Assembly (NCBI GenBank): GCA_910578235.1
Contig: CAJTPP010000001.1
Span: forward strand, 68,974 to 85,279
Length of the DNA: 16,306 nucleotides
Origin: an uncultured Clostridia bacterium
GTDB lineage: Bacteria; Bacillota; Clostridia; UBA1381
Reading direction: 5' to 3'
Under the pieces are notes generated by a model, which searched no databases, had not been told where the DNA came from, and was given only the letters and a program-made list of their open reading frames with translations. Position numbers and translations under genes: made by a program. Positions 8,278-16,086 of this stretch are shown here, one piece after another; position 1 is the stretch's first letter, and each line of letters opens with the position of its first letter.

Positions 8278-9132
8278 TTACCTTTTAGTTTGATTAACCA
8301 TCGCTGCTTTAACAGTGTTTTTCATAAGCATCGCTATTGTCATAGGGCCGACTCCACCCGGTACAGGTGTAATCGCAGCAGCAATTTTTTCAGCGCTTTC
8401 AAAATCTACATCTCCGCATAATTTCTTGTTTTCAAGTCTGTTTATACCTACGTCTATAACAACAGCGCCTTCCTTTATCATATCACCATTAATAAAATTA
8501 GGTATTCCGACAGCCGCTATAAGTATGTCAGCCTGTTTCGTTTTATCGGCAAGATTTTTTGTTTTTGAATGACATATTGTCACTGTTCCGTTCTGGTGAA
8601 GTAAAAGCATAGCTTGCGGTTTACCTACTATATTACTTCGTCCCACAACAACGCATTCCTTTCCTCTTATATCTATGCCTGCTTCCTTAATAAGCTCCAT
8701 AACTCCCGCCGGAGTGCATGGAACAAAGTCATAATTCCCGACCATAATTTTACCCACATTAATAGGATGAAATGCGTCAACGTCTTTTTCAGGAATAATT
8801 GCATTAATAACCGTTTTTTCATCAATATGTTTAGGCAACGGAAGCTGGACCAATATACCGGAAATACTTCCCTTTTTATTAAGCATATCTATAAGCGCGA
8901 GTAATTCTTCCTGTGTTGTATCTTCAGAAAGAGCGTATTTTTCAGAATAAATAGCGCATTCTTCACAGGCACGCTCCTTATTTCGCACATAAACCTGACT
9001 TGCGGGATCTTCACCTACTATGATTACGGCTAACCCCGGATTTATTCCTTTTTTCTTTAACTCTTCTACTTCTGTTCTCAGCTCTGACTTTATTCTTGCT
9101 GATACTTCTTTTCCCATTAACAGCTTTGCCAT
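8278..9132 (-). CDS. folD: Bifunctional methylenetetrahydrofolate dehydrogenase / methenyltetrahydrofolate cyclohydrolase
   Basis: A 284-residue cytosolic enzyme that converts 5,10-methylene-THF to 5,10-methenyl-THF with NADP+ and then to 10-formyl-THF, supplying one-carbon units for purines and formyl-Met. Catalytic residues expected for FolD are present: Tyr48 and Lys52 in YVRNK, Gln96 in VQLPLP, Asp119 in DVDAFHP, each two positions before the E. coli number. The Rossmann dinucleotide motif is VVVGRSNIVGKP (about 161-172), and the family end motif PVPGGVGPMT is at about 256-265. Length matches the family. The ATG at 9132 is chosen because AAGGAGG stands 7 nt before it; an ATG two codons earlier (9138) is only 1 nt from that site. 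The first 122 nt of the gene overlap the 3' end of ygiQ in another frame. Confidence 0.96.
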   Translation of the reverse strand: MAKLLMGKEVSARIKSELRTEVEELKKKGINPGLAVIIVGEDPASQVYVRNKERACEECAIYSEKYALSEDTTQEELLALIDMLNKKGSISGILVQLPLPKHIDEKTVINAIIPEKDVDAFHPINVGKIMVGNYDFVPCTPAGVMELIKEAGIDIRGKECVVVGRSNIVGKPQAMLLLHQNGTVTICHSKTKNLADKTKQADILIAAVGIPNFINGDMIKEGAVVIDVGINRLENKKLCGDVDFESAEKIAAAITPVPGGVGPMTIAMLMKNTVKAAMVNQTKR

Positions 9133-10981
9133 ATTCATTCCTCCTTGTATTGCTTGGATTGTCTGATATAATATCGCCTTTAGGCGGTCTTATAAGACAT
9201 CTGCTTTGATAACCGATTAAATCTGTTCGTCCGGCTTTATTCAATGCTTCATACACTAATTTATAATTGTCCGGATTTTTGTACTGCAAGAGTGCCCTCT
9301 GCATTGCCTTTTCGTGTGCACCTTTTGGAACATATACTTTTTTCATAGTAAACGGATCTATTTCTGTGTAAAACATACAGGTTGAAATTGTTCCCGGTGT
9401 TGGATAAAAATCCTGCACCTGCTGAGGATTTATATTTTGCTCATGCAGATATATCGCTAATTGTATAGCGTCACGAAGAGTGCTTCCGGGATGACTTGAC
9501 ATAAGATATGGTACAAGATATTGTTTTTTACCTATTCTTTTGTTAATTTGATAGAATTTATCCGAAAATTTATTAAAAACCTTATTTTCAGGTTTTCCCA
9601 TATATTTAAGCACATTATCACTAATATGCTCAGGAGCAACTTTAAGCTGACCGCTTATATGATACTTGCACAATTCATTAAAAAAAGTATCATCTTTATC
9701 ATTTATGAGATAGTCAAACCTTATTCCCGAGCGTATAAATACTTTTTTTACACCTTCAAGATTTCTTAATTTGCGAAGCAAATTAAGGTATTTTTTATGT
9801 GAAATATCCATATTATTACAAGGCTTTGGATATAAACATTGCCTATCTTTACACGCTCCTGAGACAAGCTGCTTGTTACATGCAGGTCCTCTGAAATTTG
9901 CAGTAGGCCCTCCGACATCGTGTATGTACCCTTTAAAATCAGGCAGTTTAATCATTTCCTGAGCTTCTTCTAAAAGTGATTTATCGCTTCGTGATGTTAC
10001 TATACGTCCCTGATGAAAAGCCAAAGCACAGAAATTACAACTGCCAAAACAACCGCGATTTGCCGCAAGCGAAAATTTCACCTCAGAAATAGCAGGAATA
10101 CCCCCATCCTTTATATACATAGGATGATAATCCTTTACATACGGTAATGCGTAAACATCATCAAGTTCATTTGTATTTAAAGGAAGCATTGGAGGATTTT
10201 GTATTAAATATCTGTTGCCATGCTTTTGTACAAGCGTTTTGCCTGTATACGGATTTTGCTCATAATACTGAAGCCTGCATGCAACCGCATATTGTTCCTT
10301 ACTCTCAATACATTCCTCGCAACTCGGAATAATTACTGTATTTCTTTCATCATACTCTGATACAATATAGCATGTCCCTGCTATATCATTAATTTTATTT
10401 ACATCTTCCCCATTGCGTAACCGATCTGCTATAGCAACAATCTGTTTCTCACCCATGCCATACATAAGAAGATTGGCTCTTGAGTCAAACAGTATTGAAC
10501 GCCGTATTTTATTATCCCAGTAATCATAATGAGCGAATCGTCTTAGACTTGCCTCTACTCCACCTATAAGGATAGGCATTTCTGAGCCAAACGCTTCTCT
10601 TATGCGATTGCAGTACACAATTGTTGCTCTGTCAGGACGCATACCTGCTTTACCTCCGGGAGCATACATATCATCATGTCTGCGTTTTTTCGCGGCAGTG
10701 TAGTGGTTTACCATACTGTCAATATTTCCCGCTGATACAAGAACAGCAAGCTTCGGTTTCCCCATGCGTATAAAATCATCAATTTTGCGCCAGTCAGGCA
10801 GAGCGACAATCCCTACTTTATATCCATGATTTTCAAGAACCCGTGATATTATGGCGTGTCCAAAGCTCGGATGATCGACATATGCGTCGCCTGTTATATA
10901 CAAAAAGTCAAGCTGTTTCCATCCTCTCTTTACCATATCTTCCCTGCATACAGGCAGAAAATCATTCTTCTCTATATTCAT
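9011..10981 (-). CDS. ygiQ: YgiQ-family radical SAM protein (UPF0313)
   Basis: A 656-residue protein of the YgiQ family, whose physiological reaction is not established. The N-terminal region (FLPVCREDM, DAYVDHPSFGHAII) is characteristic. The radical SAM cluster motif CX3CX2C is at Cys311, Cys315 and Cys318 (GCFGSCNFC), ligating a [4Fe-4S] cluster; HDVGGPTANFRGPAC and a second cysteine-rich stretch (CKDRQCLYPKPC) follow, then the DFYPTPGTISTCMFYT segment of the C-terminal domain. The last roughly 45 residues are rich in Lys, Arg, Ser and Asn and look disordered; this tail is encoded in the overlap with folD. The ATG at 10981 is chosen because GGAGG lies 9 nt upstream and the family sequence begins there; an ATG at 10990 abuts that site. 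The gene starts inside the last codons of ftsK (20-nt overlap), so translational coupling is likely. Confidence 0.94.
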   Translation of the reverse strand: MNIEKNDFLPVCREDMVKRGWKQLDFLYITGDAYVDHPSFGHAIISRVLENHGYKVGIVALPDWRKIDDFIRMGKPKLAVLVSAGNIDSMVNHYTAAKKRRHDDMYAPGGKAGMRPDRATIVYCNRIREAFGSEMPILIGGVEASLRRFAHYDYWDNKIRRSILFDSRANLLMYGMGEKQIVAIADRLRNGEDVNKINDIAGTCYIVSEYDERNTVIIPSCEECIESKEQYAVACRLQYYEQNPYTGKTLVQKHGNRYLIQNPPMLPLNTNELDDVYALPYVKDYHPMYIKDGGIPAISEVKFSLAANRGCFGSCNFCALAFHQGRIVTSRSDKSLLEEAQEMIKLPDFKGYIHDVGGPTANFRGPACNKQLVSGACKDRQCLYPKPCNNMDISHKKYLNLLRKLRNLEGVKKVFIRSGIRFDYLINDKDDTFFNELCKYHISGQLKVAPEHISDNVLKYMGKPENKVFNKFSDKFYQINKRIGKKQYLVPYLMSSHPGSTLRDAIQLAIYLHEQNINPQQVQDFYPTPGTISTCMFYTEIDPFTMKKVYVPKGAHEKAMQRALLQYKNPDNYKLVYEALNKAGRTDLIGYQSRCLIRPPKGDIISDNPSNTRRNEYGKAVNGKRSISKNKVRAENRSRRVKEKRNKSGVSRNHSR

Positions 10982-13412
10982 CAGCCTCATCCTCCGCCAT
11001 GCTCAAATCTGCTCGGCTAACAAGCACATCTCTCGGTTTTGAACCATTTGCCCCTGAAATGATGCCTCTGGCTTCCATCTGATCTATAATCCTTCCGGCA
11101 CGAGAATAACCTACGCTTAATCGTCTCTGTATACTTGATGTTGAAATTTTACCCTGATTAAGCGCAAGCTCAATCGCTTCCGGTAAAAGCTCATCACCAT
11201 CTTCCTCAACATCAGGCGTAACACCATTCTCACCTGTTGCATGACGCTCTATTTCTTCGGCAAGATCATCACTGTAATGTGTTTCGCCTACGTTTTCCTT
11301 TATAAATTCAAGAACCTTTTCTATTTCCGAATCATCTACAAATGCACCCTGTACTCGTGTCGATGCCCTTGCTCCTGAAGGATGGTACAGCATATCACCA
11401 CGTCCCAGAAGTTTTTCTGCTCCTCCTTTATCAAGTATGGTGCGGCTGTCTACCTGACTTGATACAGCAAAAGCTATCCTTGAAGGAACATTTGCCTTAA
11501 TAAGACCGGTTATAACATCTACCGACGGTCTTTGTGTGGCTATAATCAAGTAAATACCTGCAGCTCTTGCAAGCTGCGTCAGACGGACAATATAATCTTC
11601 AACTTCTTTAGCAGCTACCATCATTAAATCAGCAAGCTCGTCAATAATAACAACAAGCTGCGGTATTTTTTCCTCTCCCCTGCTATCCATCAGCTTATTA
11701 TATGATTCAAGCTTGCGGACACCCGTATCCTTGAACAATTCGTACCTGCGCATCATTTCAGTAACAGCCCAATTAAGCGCCCCCGCAGCTTTTTTAGGCT
11801 CTGTTACAACTGGCACAAGCAAATGGGGTATTCCGTTATATACCCCAAGCTCAACGACTTTTGGATCTATCATGATCATTTTAATATCTTCAGGAGAAGC
11901 TTTATACAAAATGCTCATAATCATTGTATTTATGCATACACTTTTACCTGAACCGGTAGCTCCGGCGATGAGCAAATGAGGCATTTTGGCGATATCACCT
12001 ACAACAACATTGCCACCTATATCTTTTCCCAAAGCGACTGTCAATTTTGATTTCGCACTTTTGAATTCGTTTGACTCAAGTATTTCCCTTATCGATACAG
12101 CGCTCACTTTATTATTCGGTATTTCGATACCTACAGCGGCTTTTCCGGGAACTGCCGCCACAAGAACAGTTGACACGGCAAGATTAAGCGCAATATCATC
12201 TGCAAGCCCTACTATCTTAGACAGTTTTACGCCAGTATCAGGTTGTATTTCATATCTCGTGACTGCCGGTCCTTGTGTAACTTGCATAAGCTTAGCTTTA
12301 ACTCCGAAATCATCCAATACGGAAATAAGTTTTTCGGCAGTTCGGCGCATTTCTTCCCGCTTATCACCTGAAACATTCTTAGGCTTATTAAGCAATGACA
12401 GCTTTGGATATACATACTCAATGACAGGTTTTTCTATTGCCTTATTAAACTCCTCATTATATGCGTCTTTTTCTGCCTGCGATATTTTCCCGGTTTTCTC
12501 AGCACTTTCAGCTTTTTTTTCTTCCTCTTGCATAGTGTCATCTGATACCAATATATCCTGATGTACAGTATCAGAACTTACTTCTGTATTGGCAGCAGCG
12601 TTGATTTCGGGCATATCACCAAAAATATCATCTATACCATTGGAAAATTCTTCTTTTTTTGTCTCTTTCGCTTGTGAGGAAGATTTTTTCTTTTTATTCT
12701 GTATATCATTCTTTTTGTCTGACTGTATATCTGACGCAAAAGAATTTGCCGCGTTAAGTATGTCTTCCGTATCTTCTGTATTGTACGTATATTCTTCTTT
12801 TTCCAATATACGTTGCCCGTAATCTTCTCTTAATTCATCATATTTGTTCCGTGCCCCTGTTGCCGCTCCTTTTATCAGCTTTGCGATTTCCGAAAAAATA
12901 GATATATTAGTTATTAAGCTGGCAAGAACAATAAGCGTGAGCGATAAAATTATGTATGAAGCAATGGTCTGTACCATATTGACAAAAAGTACAGATACGC
13001 AGCCTCCCAGCAATCCTCCGCCGCTGTAATCTGTATGCCCCAAATACATTGACATGGCAATATCATTATTACCGCTTGCAAGATTTATAAGAGCGCTTAT
13101 ATTAATAAGTATAAGCAAAATATATGTAGTCTTTTTCCAGAAACCTTCTATGTTTTTTGTTTTTACAAGATATGCTGTAAGTCCCGCCGTAATAACAGGT
13201 ACAAAAAAACCACAAATTCCAAACAAACCGCAAAACACGGTTTTTATCCCTTTATTTATTATTCCGCCCTCTCCATAATCAATATACATAAATACCGAAA
13301 ATAACAGAGTCAACATAATCATGGTGATAATATATGACGGCAGATAGTTTTTCTTTTGCGTATTCTTTTTTTTGCTGCTTTTTCCTGATGCTGATTTCTT
13401 TTTATTAGCCAT
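10962..13412 (-). CDS. ftsK: DNA translocase FtsK/SpoIIIE
   Basis: An 816-residue, septum-located, ATP-driven DNA pump that moves chromosomes through the division or sporulation septum. A basic N-terminus (residues 1-22) precedes four transmembrane segments (about 25-175). A long charged, low-complexity linker follows to about 330. The RecA-like motor then carries Walker A GATGSGKS (484-491, Lys490) and Walker B VVIIDE (Asp591-Glu592), followed by IATQRPSVDVITG and the GRGDMLY segment. The C-terminal winged-helix gamma domain (about 745-800, SSIQRRLSVGYSRAGRIIDQME) reads oriented chromosomal sequences. Length and architecture match SpoIIIE/FtsK of Gram-positive bacteria; sequence alone does not tell the vegetative from the sporulation paralogue. 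AAGG lies 9 nt before the ATG. A probable promoter at 13482-13510 makes it the first gene of the ftsK-ygiQ-folD-GNAT unit. Confidence 0.96.
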   Translation of the reverse strand: MANKKKSASGKSSKKKNTQKKNYLPSYIITMIMLTLLFSVFMYIDYGEGGIINKGIKTVFCGLFGICGFFVPVITAGLTAYLVKTKNIEGFWKKTTYILLILINISALINLASGNNDIAMSMYLGHTDYSGGGLLGGCVSVLFVNMVQTIASYIILSLTLIVLASLITNISIFSEIAKLIKGAATGARNKYDELREDYGQRILEKEEYTYNTEDTEDILNAANSFASDIQSDKKNDIQNKKKKSSSQAKETKKEEFSNGIDDIFGDMPEINAAANTEVSSDTVHQDILVSDDTMQEEEKKAESAEKTGKISQAEKDAYNEEFNKAIEKPVIEYVYPKLSLLNKPKNVSGDKREEMRRTAEKLISVLDDFGVKAKLMQVTQGPAVTRYEIQPDTGVKLSKIVGLADDIALNLAVSTVLVAAVPGKAAVGIEIPNNKVSAVSIREILESNEFKSAKSKLTVALGKDIGGNVVVGDIAKMPHLLIAGATGSGKSVCINTMIMSILYKASPEDIKMIMIDPKVVELGVYNGIPHLLVPVVTEPKKAAGALNWAVTEMMRRYELFKDTGVRKLESYNKLMDSRGEEKIPQLVVIIDELADLMMVAAKEVEDYIVRLTQLARAAGIYLIIATQRPSVDVITGLIKANVPSRIAFAVSSQVDSRTILDKGGAEKLLGRGDMLYHPSGARASTRVQGAFVDDSEIEKVLEFIKENVGETHYSDDLAEEIERHATGENGVTPDVEEDGDELLPEAIELALNQGKISTSSIQRRLSVGYSRAGRIIDQMEARGIISGANGSKPRDVLVSRADLSMAEDEADEYREE

Positions 13413-13445
13413 AAAACCTTGCCTTTCTTCTGTATATAACAGTTA

Positions 13446-13467
13446 TTTTATATGTCAGCATATAAAA
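13446..13467 (-). repeat. Perfect inverted repeat in the ftsK leader
   Basis: TTTTATATG and CATATAAAA form a perfect 9-bp stem with a 4-nt loop, within the predicted 5' leader of ftsK and about 33 nt before its ATG. No T tract follows on either strand, so it does not look like a terminator. It could be a leader hairpin or an operator; the AT-rich stem is weak. Confidence 0.4.
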
Positions 13468-13481
13468 TGCATTATTAATTA

Positions 13482-13510
13482 AGTATACCATAAATAAAAC
13501 AAAATTTCTA
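13482..13510 (-). promoter_or_regulatory. Probable promoter for the ftsK-ygiQ-folD-GNAT cluster
   Basis: Minus strand: TAGAAA (13510-13505, four of six consensus bases), a 17-bp spacer and TATACT (13487-13482) preceded by TGG, an extended -10. Transcription would begin near 13475, leaving a leader of about 63 nt. It lies just after the spoIVFB stop codon. Confidence 0.5.
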
Positions 13511-13519
13511 TAAATGTTA

Positions 13520-14344
13520 TCAAACTGTAATATTTGTATTTATAATTTCTTCCATTATCTGATTTTCCGACATAATATCCACTATCTTTCCTGTTTTATT
13601 TATTATATATACAATGCTGTAACTATGCATATCAAAATCATTTGCAATTTCCAGATAACTGTTGTTCTCGTCTGCGATAATATGTTTTACTTTATTTTTT
13701 TTCTTTTTATCATGAAACATAAGCTCTTTTACAAAATCAACATTGTATTTTTCATGCTGAGTAAACATATTTCCAAGCATTAGAAGCGCAAATAAAAGTA
13801 TAGAAAAATTCATCTTTGTCAGATAAATAACATATATTCCCAGAGCTGCAACCGCAGCTGTAATTACGACGGATATTGCTGACATTATATATTTTGCTTT
13901 TCTGCTGCCGAAACGGTACATAAGAAACTTTTTTAGTATTATACCTCCGTCCAGCGGAAGTGCCGGAAGCATGTTCATTATAAAAAGCATTATATTGCAT
14001 ATATAAAAAAATCGTAACATTTCAGATTGATTATATTTATATATAACCGCTGACACAAATGCGGTAAATATATTAAACAAAGGCCCGCTTATATACAGGA
14101 TAATTTCATCCGCAAGTGAGTAAACCATTTTATTTTTTAGTGAGAGATTTACTCCAAAAGGATGAAGTGTTATATGAGAAACCTTCAAGCCTATTGCTAT
14201 TGCAGCCATCATATGTGCCGTTTCGTGACACAGCATTACTAAATATGTAATAGAAAACGTTTGCCAGTATCCTGACAAAAAGCAAAAAACAAACAGAGCT
14301 GCCGTAAGTATATTGATACGCAAATATTTTGTGATTTTTATCAC
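13520..14344 (-). CDS. spoIVFB: SpoIVFB-like M50 site-2 intramembrane metalloprotease
   Basis: A 274-residue polytopic membrane protease. The zinc motif HETAH (His40, Glu41, His44) lies in the second hydrophobic segment, and the third ligand Asp132 is in LPALPLDGG, matching the HEXXH plus NPDG-type motif of site-2 proteases; positions are close to those of B. subtilis SpoIVFB. Hydrophobic segments run to about residue 205. The C-terminal region (about 212-274, VKHIIADENNSYLEIANDF and IVYIINKTGKIVDIMSENQ) looks like a single CBS motif, as in SpoIVFB. Known SpoIVFB cleaves pro-sigma-K in the mother cell during sporulation, and that role is inferred here. The start is GTG, preceded 8 nt upstream by GGGGAGG. 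Its usual regulator gene spoIVFA is not upstream; instead an M18 aminopeptidase gene precedes it. A role as another S2P-type protease remains possible. Confidence 0.85.
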   Translation of the reverse strand: MIKITKYLRINILTAALFVFCFLSGYWQTFSITYLVMLCHETAHMMAAIAIGLKVSHITLHPFGVNLSLKNKMVYSLADEIILYISGPLFNIFTAFVSAVIYKYNQSEMLRFFYICNIMLFIMNMLPALPLDGGIILKKFLMYRFGSRKAKYIMSAISVVITAAVAALGIYVIYLTKMNFSILLFALLMLGNMFTQHEKYNVDFVKELMFHDKKKKNKVKHIIADENNSYLEIANDFDMHSYSIVYIINKTGKIVDIMSENQIMEEIINTNITV

Positions 14345-14384
14345 AATTCACACCTCCCCTTTTAATTATATGTATATAACAAGA

Positions 14385-14416
14385 AAAGCAGTACACGCTG
14401 TTTCGCATACTGCTTT
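14385..14416 (-). terminator. Hairpin terminator after the aminopeptidase gene
   Basis: On the minus strand AAAGCAGTATGCG pairs with CGTGTACTGCTTT (13 pairs, two G-U) around a 6-nt loop, followed by TCTTG. It starts 13 nt after the apeA stop. With only a short T tract, partial read-through may supply the spoIVFB transcript, for which I see no strong promoter of its own. Confidence 0.6.
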
Positions 14417-14429
14417 AAAAACTTTTATA

Positions 14430-15836
14430 TTATCTGTTATTATAGAACGCAACGTATGATTTGTACGCCATATATATATCACTCTTTGCCGTAACCTCAA
14501 ACGGCGAGTGCATTGACAACACAGGAACTCCACAGTCAATGACATCCATATTTAAATTGGCCACGTACTGAGCTATAGTACCTCCGCCTCCTTGATCTAC
14601 CTTTCCAAGCTCGCTTGTTTGCCATACAACGCCATGTTCGTCAAGAATTTTTCCTACTTCATATACAAATTCCGCCGAAGCGTCAGACGACTCTGATTTA
14701 CCCCTCGCTCCAGTGTATTTCATCAGAACCATTCCATAGCCCGCCAATGCGGCGTTACGTTTTTCATATACACTTTCGTAATTAGGATCAACCGCGGCGC
14801 CTACATCTGATGATAAGCACGCTGAATTTACAATAACGGAATTATAATCTGTAATACTAAAATTACCTACTGTTTTCTCTATAATTTCAGCAAGAGTCAT
14901 TTCAAAAAACGCGCTGAGCATACCGGTATTTCCTGTCGAGCCTATCTCCTCTTTATCTACCAGAAGTGCCATTGCAGTCTTTTTTGGATTTTGTAAATCA
15001 AATATTCCTTTTAAAGTAGTAAACGCGCATACTCTGTCATCCTGTCCGTACGCGCCGATAAAGCTTTCATCCAAACCGACATTCCTTGCCTTAAAAGCGG
15101 GTACAATTTCAATTTCCGCGCTTAAAAAATCTTTTTCTGTGATACCGTATTTTTCATTTAACATTTTTAGTATTGAAAATTTGACTTTTTCTCTTATTTC
15201 CCTGTCTCCGAAAGGCATACCGCCAAACAATATATTGAGATTTTCTCCTTCAATACCGTCGGTCATTTTTTTTGTCATCTGATCTTTAGCCAAATGAGGA
15301 AGAAGATCTGTAATACAGAACACAGGATCTGCCTCATTTTCACCTATATTTAAAATAACCTTATGTCCGTCTTTTGTAAATATGACGCCATGAAGCGAAA
15401 GCGGTATAGCTGTCCACTGATATTTTTTTATGCCGCCGTAATAGTGAGTTTTCAGAAATGCCATATCATTGCTTTCATAAAGCGGATTTTGCTTTAAATC
15501 CAATCTTGGAGAATCAATATGAGCGCCTACAAGATTAACGCCTGATTTTATTTCCTCACTTCCGATCACTGCAAGTATAATGTTTTTATTTCTGTTTATC
15601 TTATAGACCTTATCTCCCGTCTTTAGTTTAGAAACTGTATTTATATCTGAAAAGCCATGCAGCCGCGCCATTTCGACTGATTTCTCAACACATTCTCTTT
15701 CTGTTTTTCCGGCGTCAAGAAAATCTCTGTATTCATCACATAACTCCAGCATTTCCTTTTTTTCACTGTCTGTCATGTGCTCATAAGCATTTTTTCTCGA
15801 ATATGATAATTCCTCAAACAATTCTTTATCTGTCAT
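14430..15836 (-). CDS. apeA: M18-family metalloaminopeptidase (aspartyl aminopeptidase type)
   Basis: A 468-residue cytosolic enzyme that removes N-terminal residues from peptides, usually acidic ones in this family. The co-catalytic metal site is intact: His106 in GAHIDSPRLD, Asp267 (or 266) in GQDDRV, Glu296/Glu297 in DKEEIGS as base and ligand, Asp344 in SSDVGAAVDP and His443 in LSMHSPFE. Other family blocks are HYYGGIKKYQW (131-141) and QGGGGT (415-420). The length of about 465 residues and these motifs fit the clostridial ApeA-type subfamily rather than the shorter ApeB type. GGAGG is 9 nt before the ATG. A promoter at 15909-15936 serves it and a hairpin terminator lies just after the stop. 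It has no signal peptide. Its place upstream of spoIVFB may be chance or partial co-transcription. Confidence 0.95.
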   Translation of the reverse strand: MTDKELFEELSYSRKNAYEHMTDSEKKEMLELCDEYRDFLDAGKTERECVEKSVEMARLHGFSDINTVSKLKTGDKVYKINRNKNIILAVIGSEEIKSGVNLVGAHIDSPRLDLKQNPLYESNDMAFLKTHYYGGIKKYQWTAIPLSLHGVIFTKDGHKVILNIGENEADPVFCITDLLPHLAKDQMTKKMTDGIEGENLNILFGGMPFGDREIREKVKFSILKMLNEKYGITEKDFLSAEIEIVPAFKARNVGLDESFIGAYGQDDRVCAFTTLKGIFDLQNPKKTAMALLVDKEEIGSTGNTGMLSAFFEMTLAEIIEKTVGNFSITDYNSVIVNSACLSSDVGAAVDPNYESVYEKRNAALAGYGMVLMKYTGARGKSESSDASAEFVYEVGKILDEHGVVWQTSELGKVDQGGGGTIAQYVANLNMDVIDCGVPVLSMHSPFEVTAKSDIYMAYKSYVAFYNNR

Positions 15837-15908
15837 ATAATTTTACCTCCGTTTGTTATTATTAACATAATTATAGCACAAATACATAAATTTTTATCAG
15901 CTTTTATT

Positions 15909-15936
15909 ATTATACCATATATATACAAATTTTCAA
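15909..15936 (-). promoter_or_regulatory. Promoter for the M18 aminopeptidase gene
   Basis: Minus strand: TTGAAA (15936-15931), a 16-bp spacer and TATAAT (15914-15909) preceded by TGG, an extended -10. The start site would be near 15902, giving a leader of about 65 nt. The 244-nt gap to the divergent glycosylase gene otherwise holds only AT-rich DNA and the promoter at 16052-16080. Confidence 0.7.
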
Positions 15937-16051
15937 TATGTCTGATTAAATTTGTGTATATCTTCTTTACAAGTTTTAACGTATTTAAACATACTTTATG
16001 CGCTATATTGTAAAATTCGTCCACAATTTACACAAAGTTACTCGATTTTGA

Positions 16052-16080
16052 TTGATAAATTTATAACAGTGTGGTATAAT
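16052..16080 (+). promoter_or_regulatory. Promoter abutting the DNA glycosylase start codon
   Basis: TTGATA (16052-16057), a 17-bp spacer and TATAAT (16075-16080), with TGG before the -10 (extended -10). The -10 touches the first ATG at 16081, and the expected transcription start, about 7 nt on, falls on the second ATG at 16087. No Shine-Dalgarno site is seen in the 50 nt upstream. Confidence 0.75.
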
Positions 16081-16086
16081 ATGCCT

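Noticed and set aside
9133..9138. ATG two codons upstream of the chosen folD start
   Set aside because: It is only 1 nt from the AAGGAGG, while the ATG at 9132 has the normal 7-nt spacing and the family-typical MAKLL beginning.
11986..12561. 191-codon plus-strand frame
   Set aside because: It lies wholly inside ftsK on the opposite strand; ftsK has all family motifs, so this is an antisense shadow.
15833..16024. 63-codon minus-strand frame overlapping the aminopeptidase start by a few bases
   Set aside because: It needs a GTG start with no ribosome site, is AT-rich with an unconvincing composition, and spans the aminopeptidase promoter at 15909-15936.
15841..16080. Possible mobile element, attachment site or RNA gene in the AT-rich divergent gap
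   Set aside because: Apart from the two promoters I find no terminal repeats, cloverleaf or conserved RNA structure.
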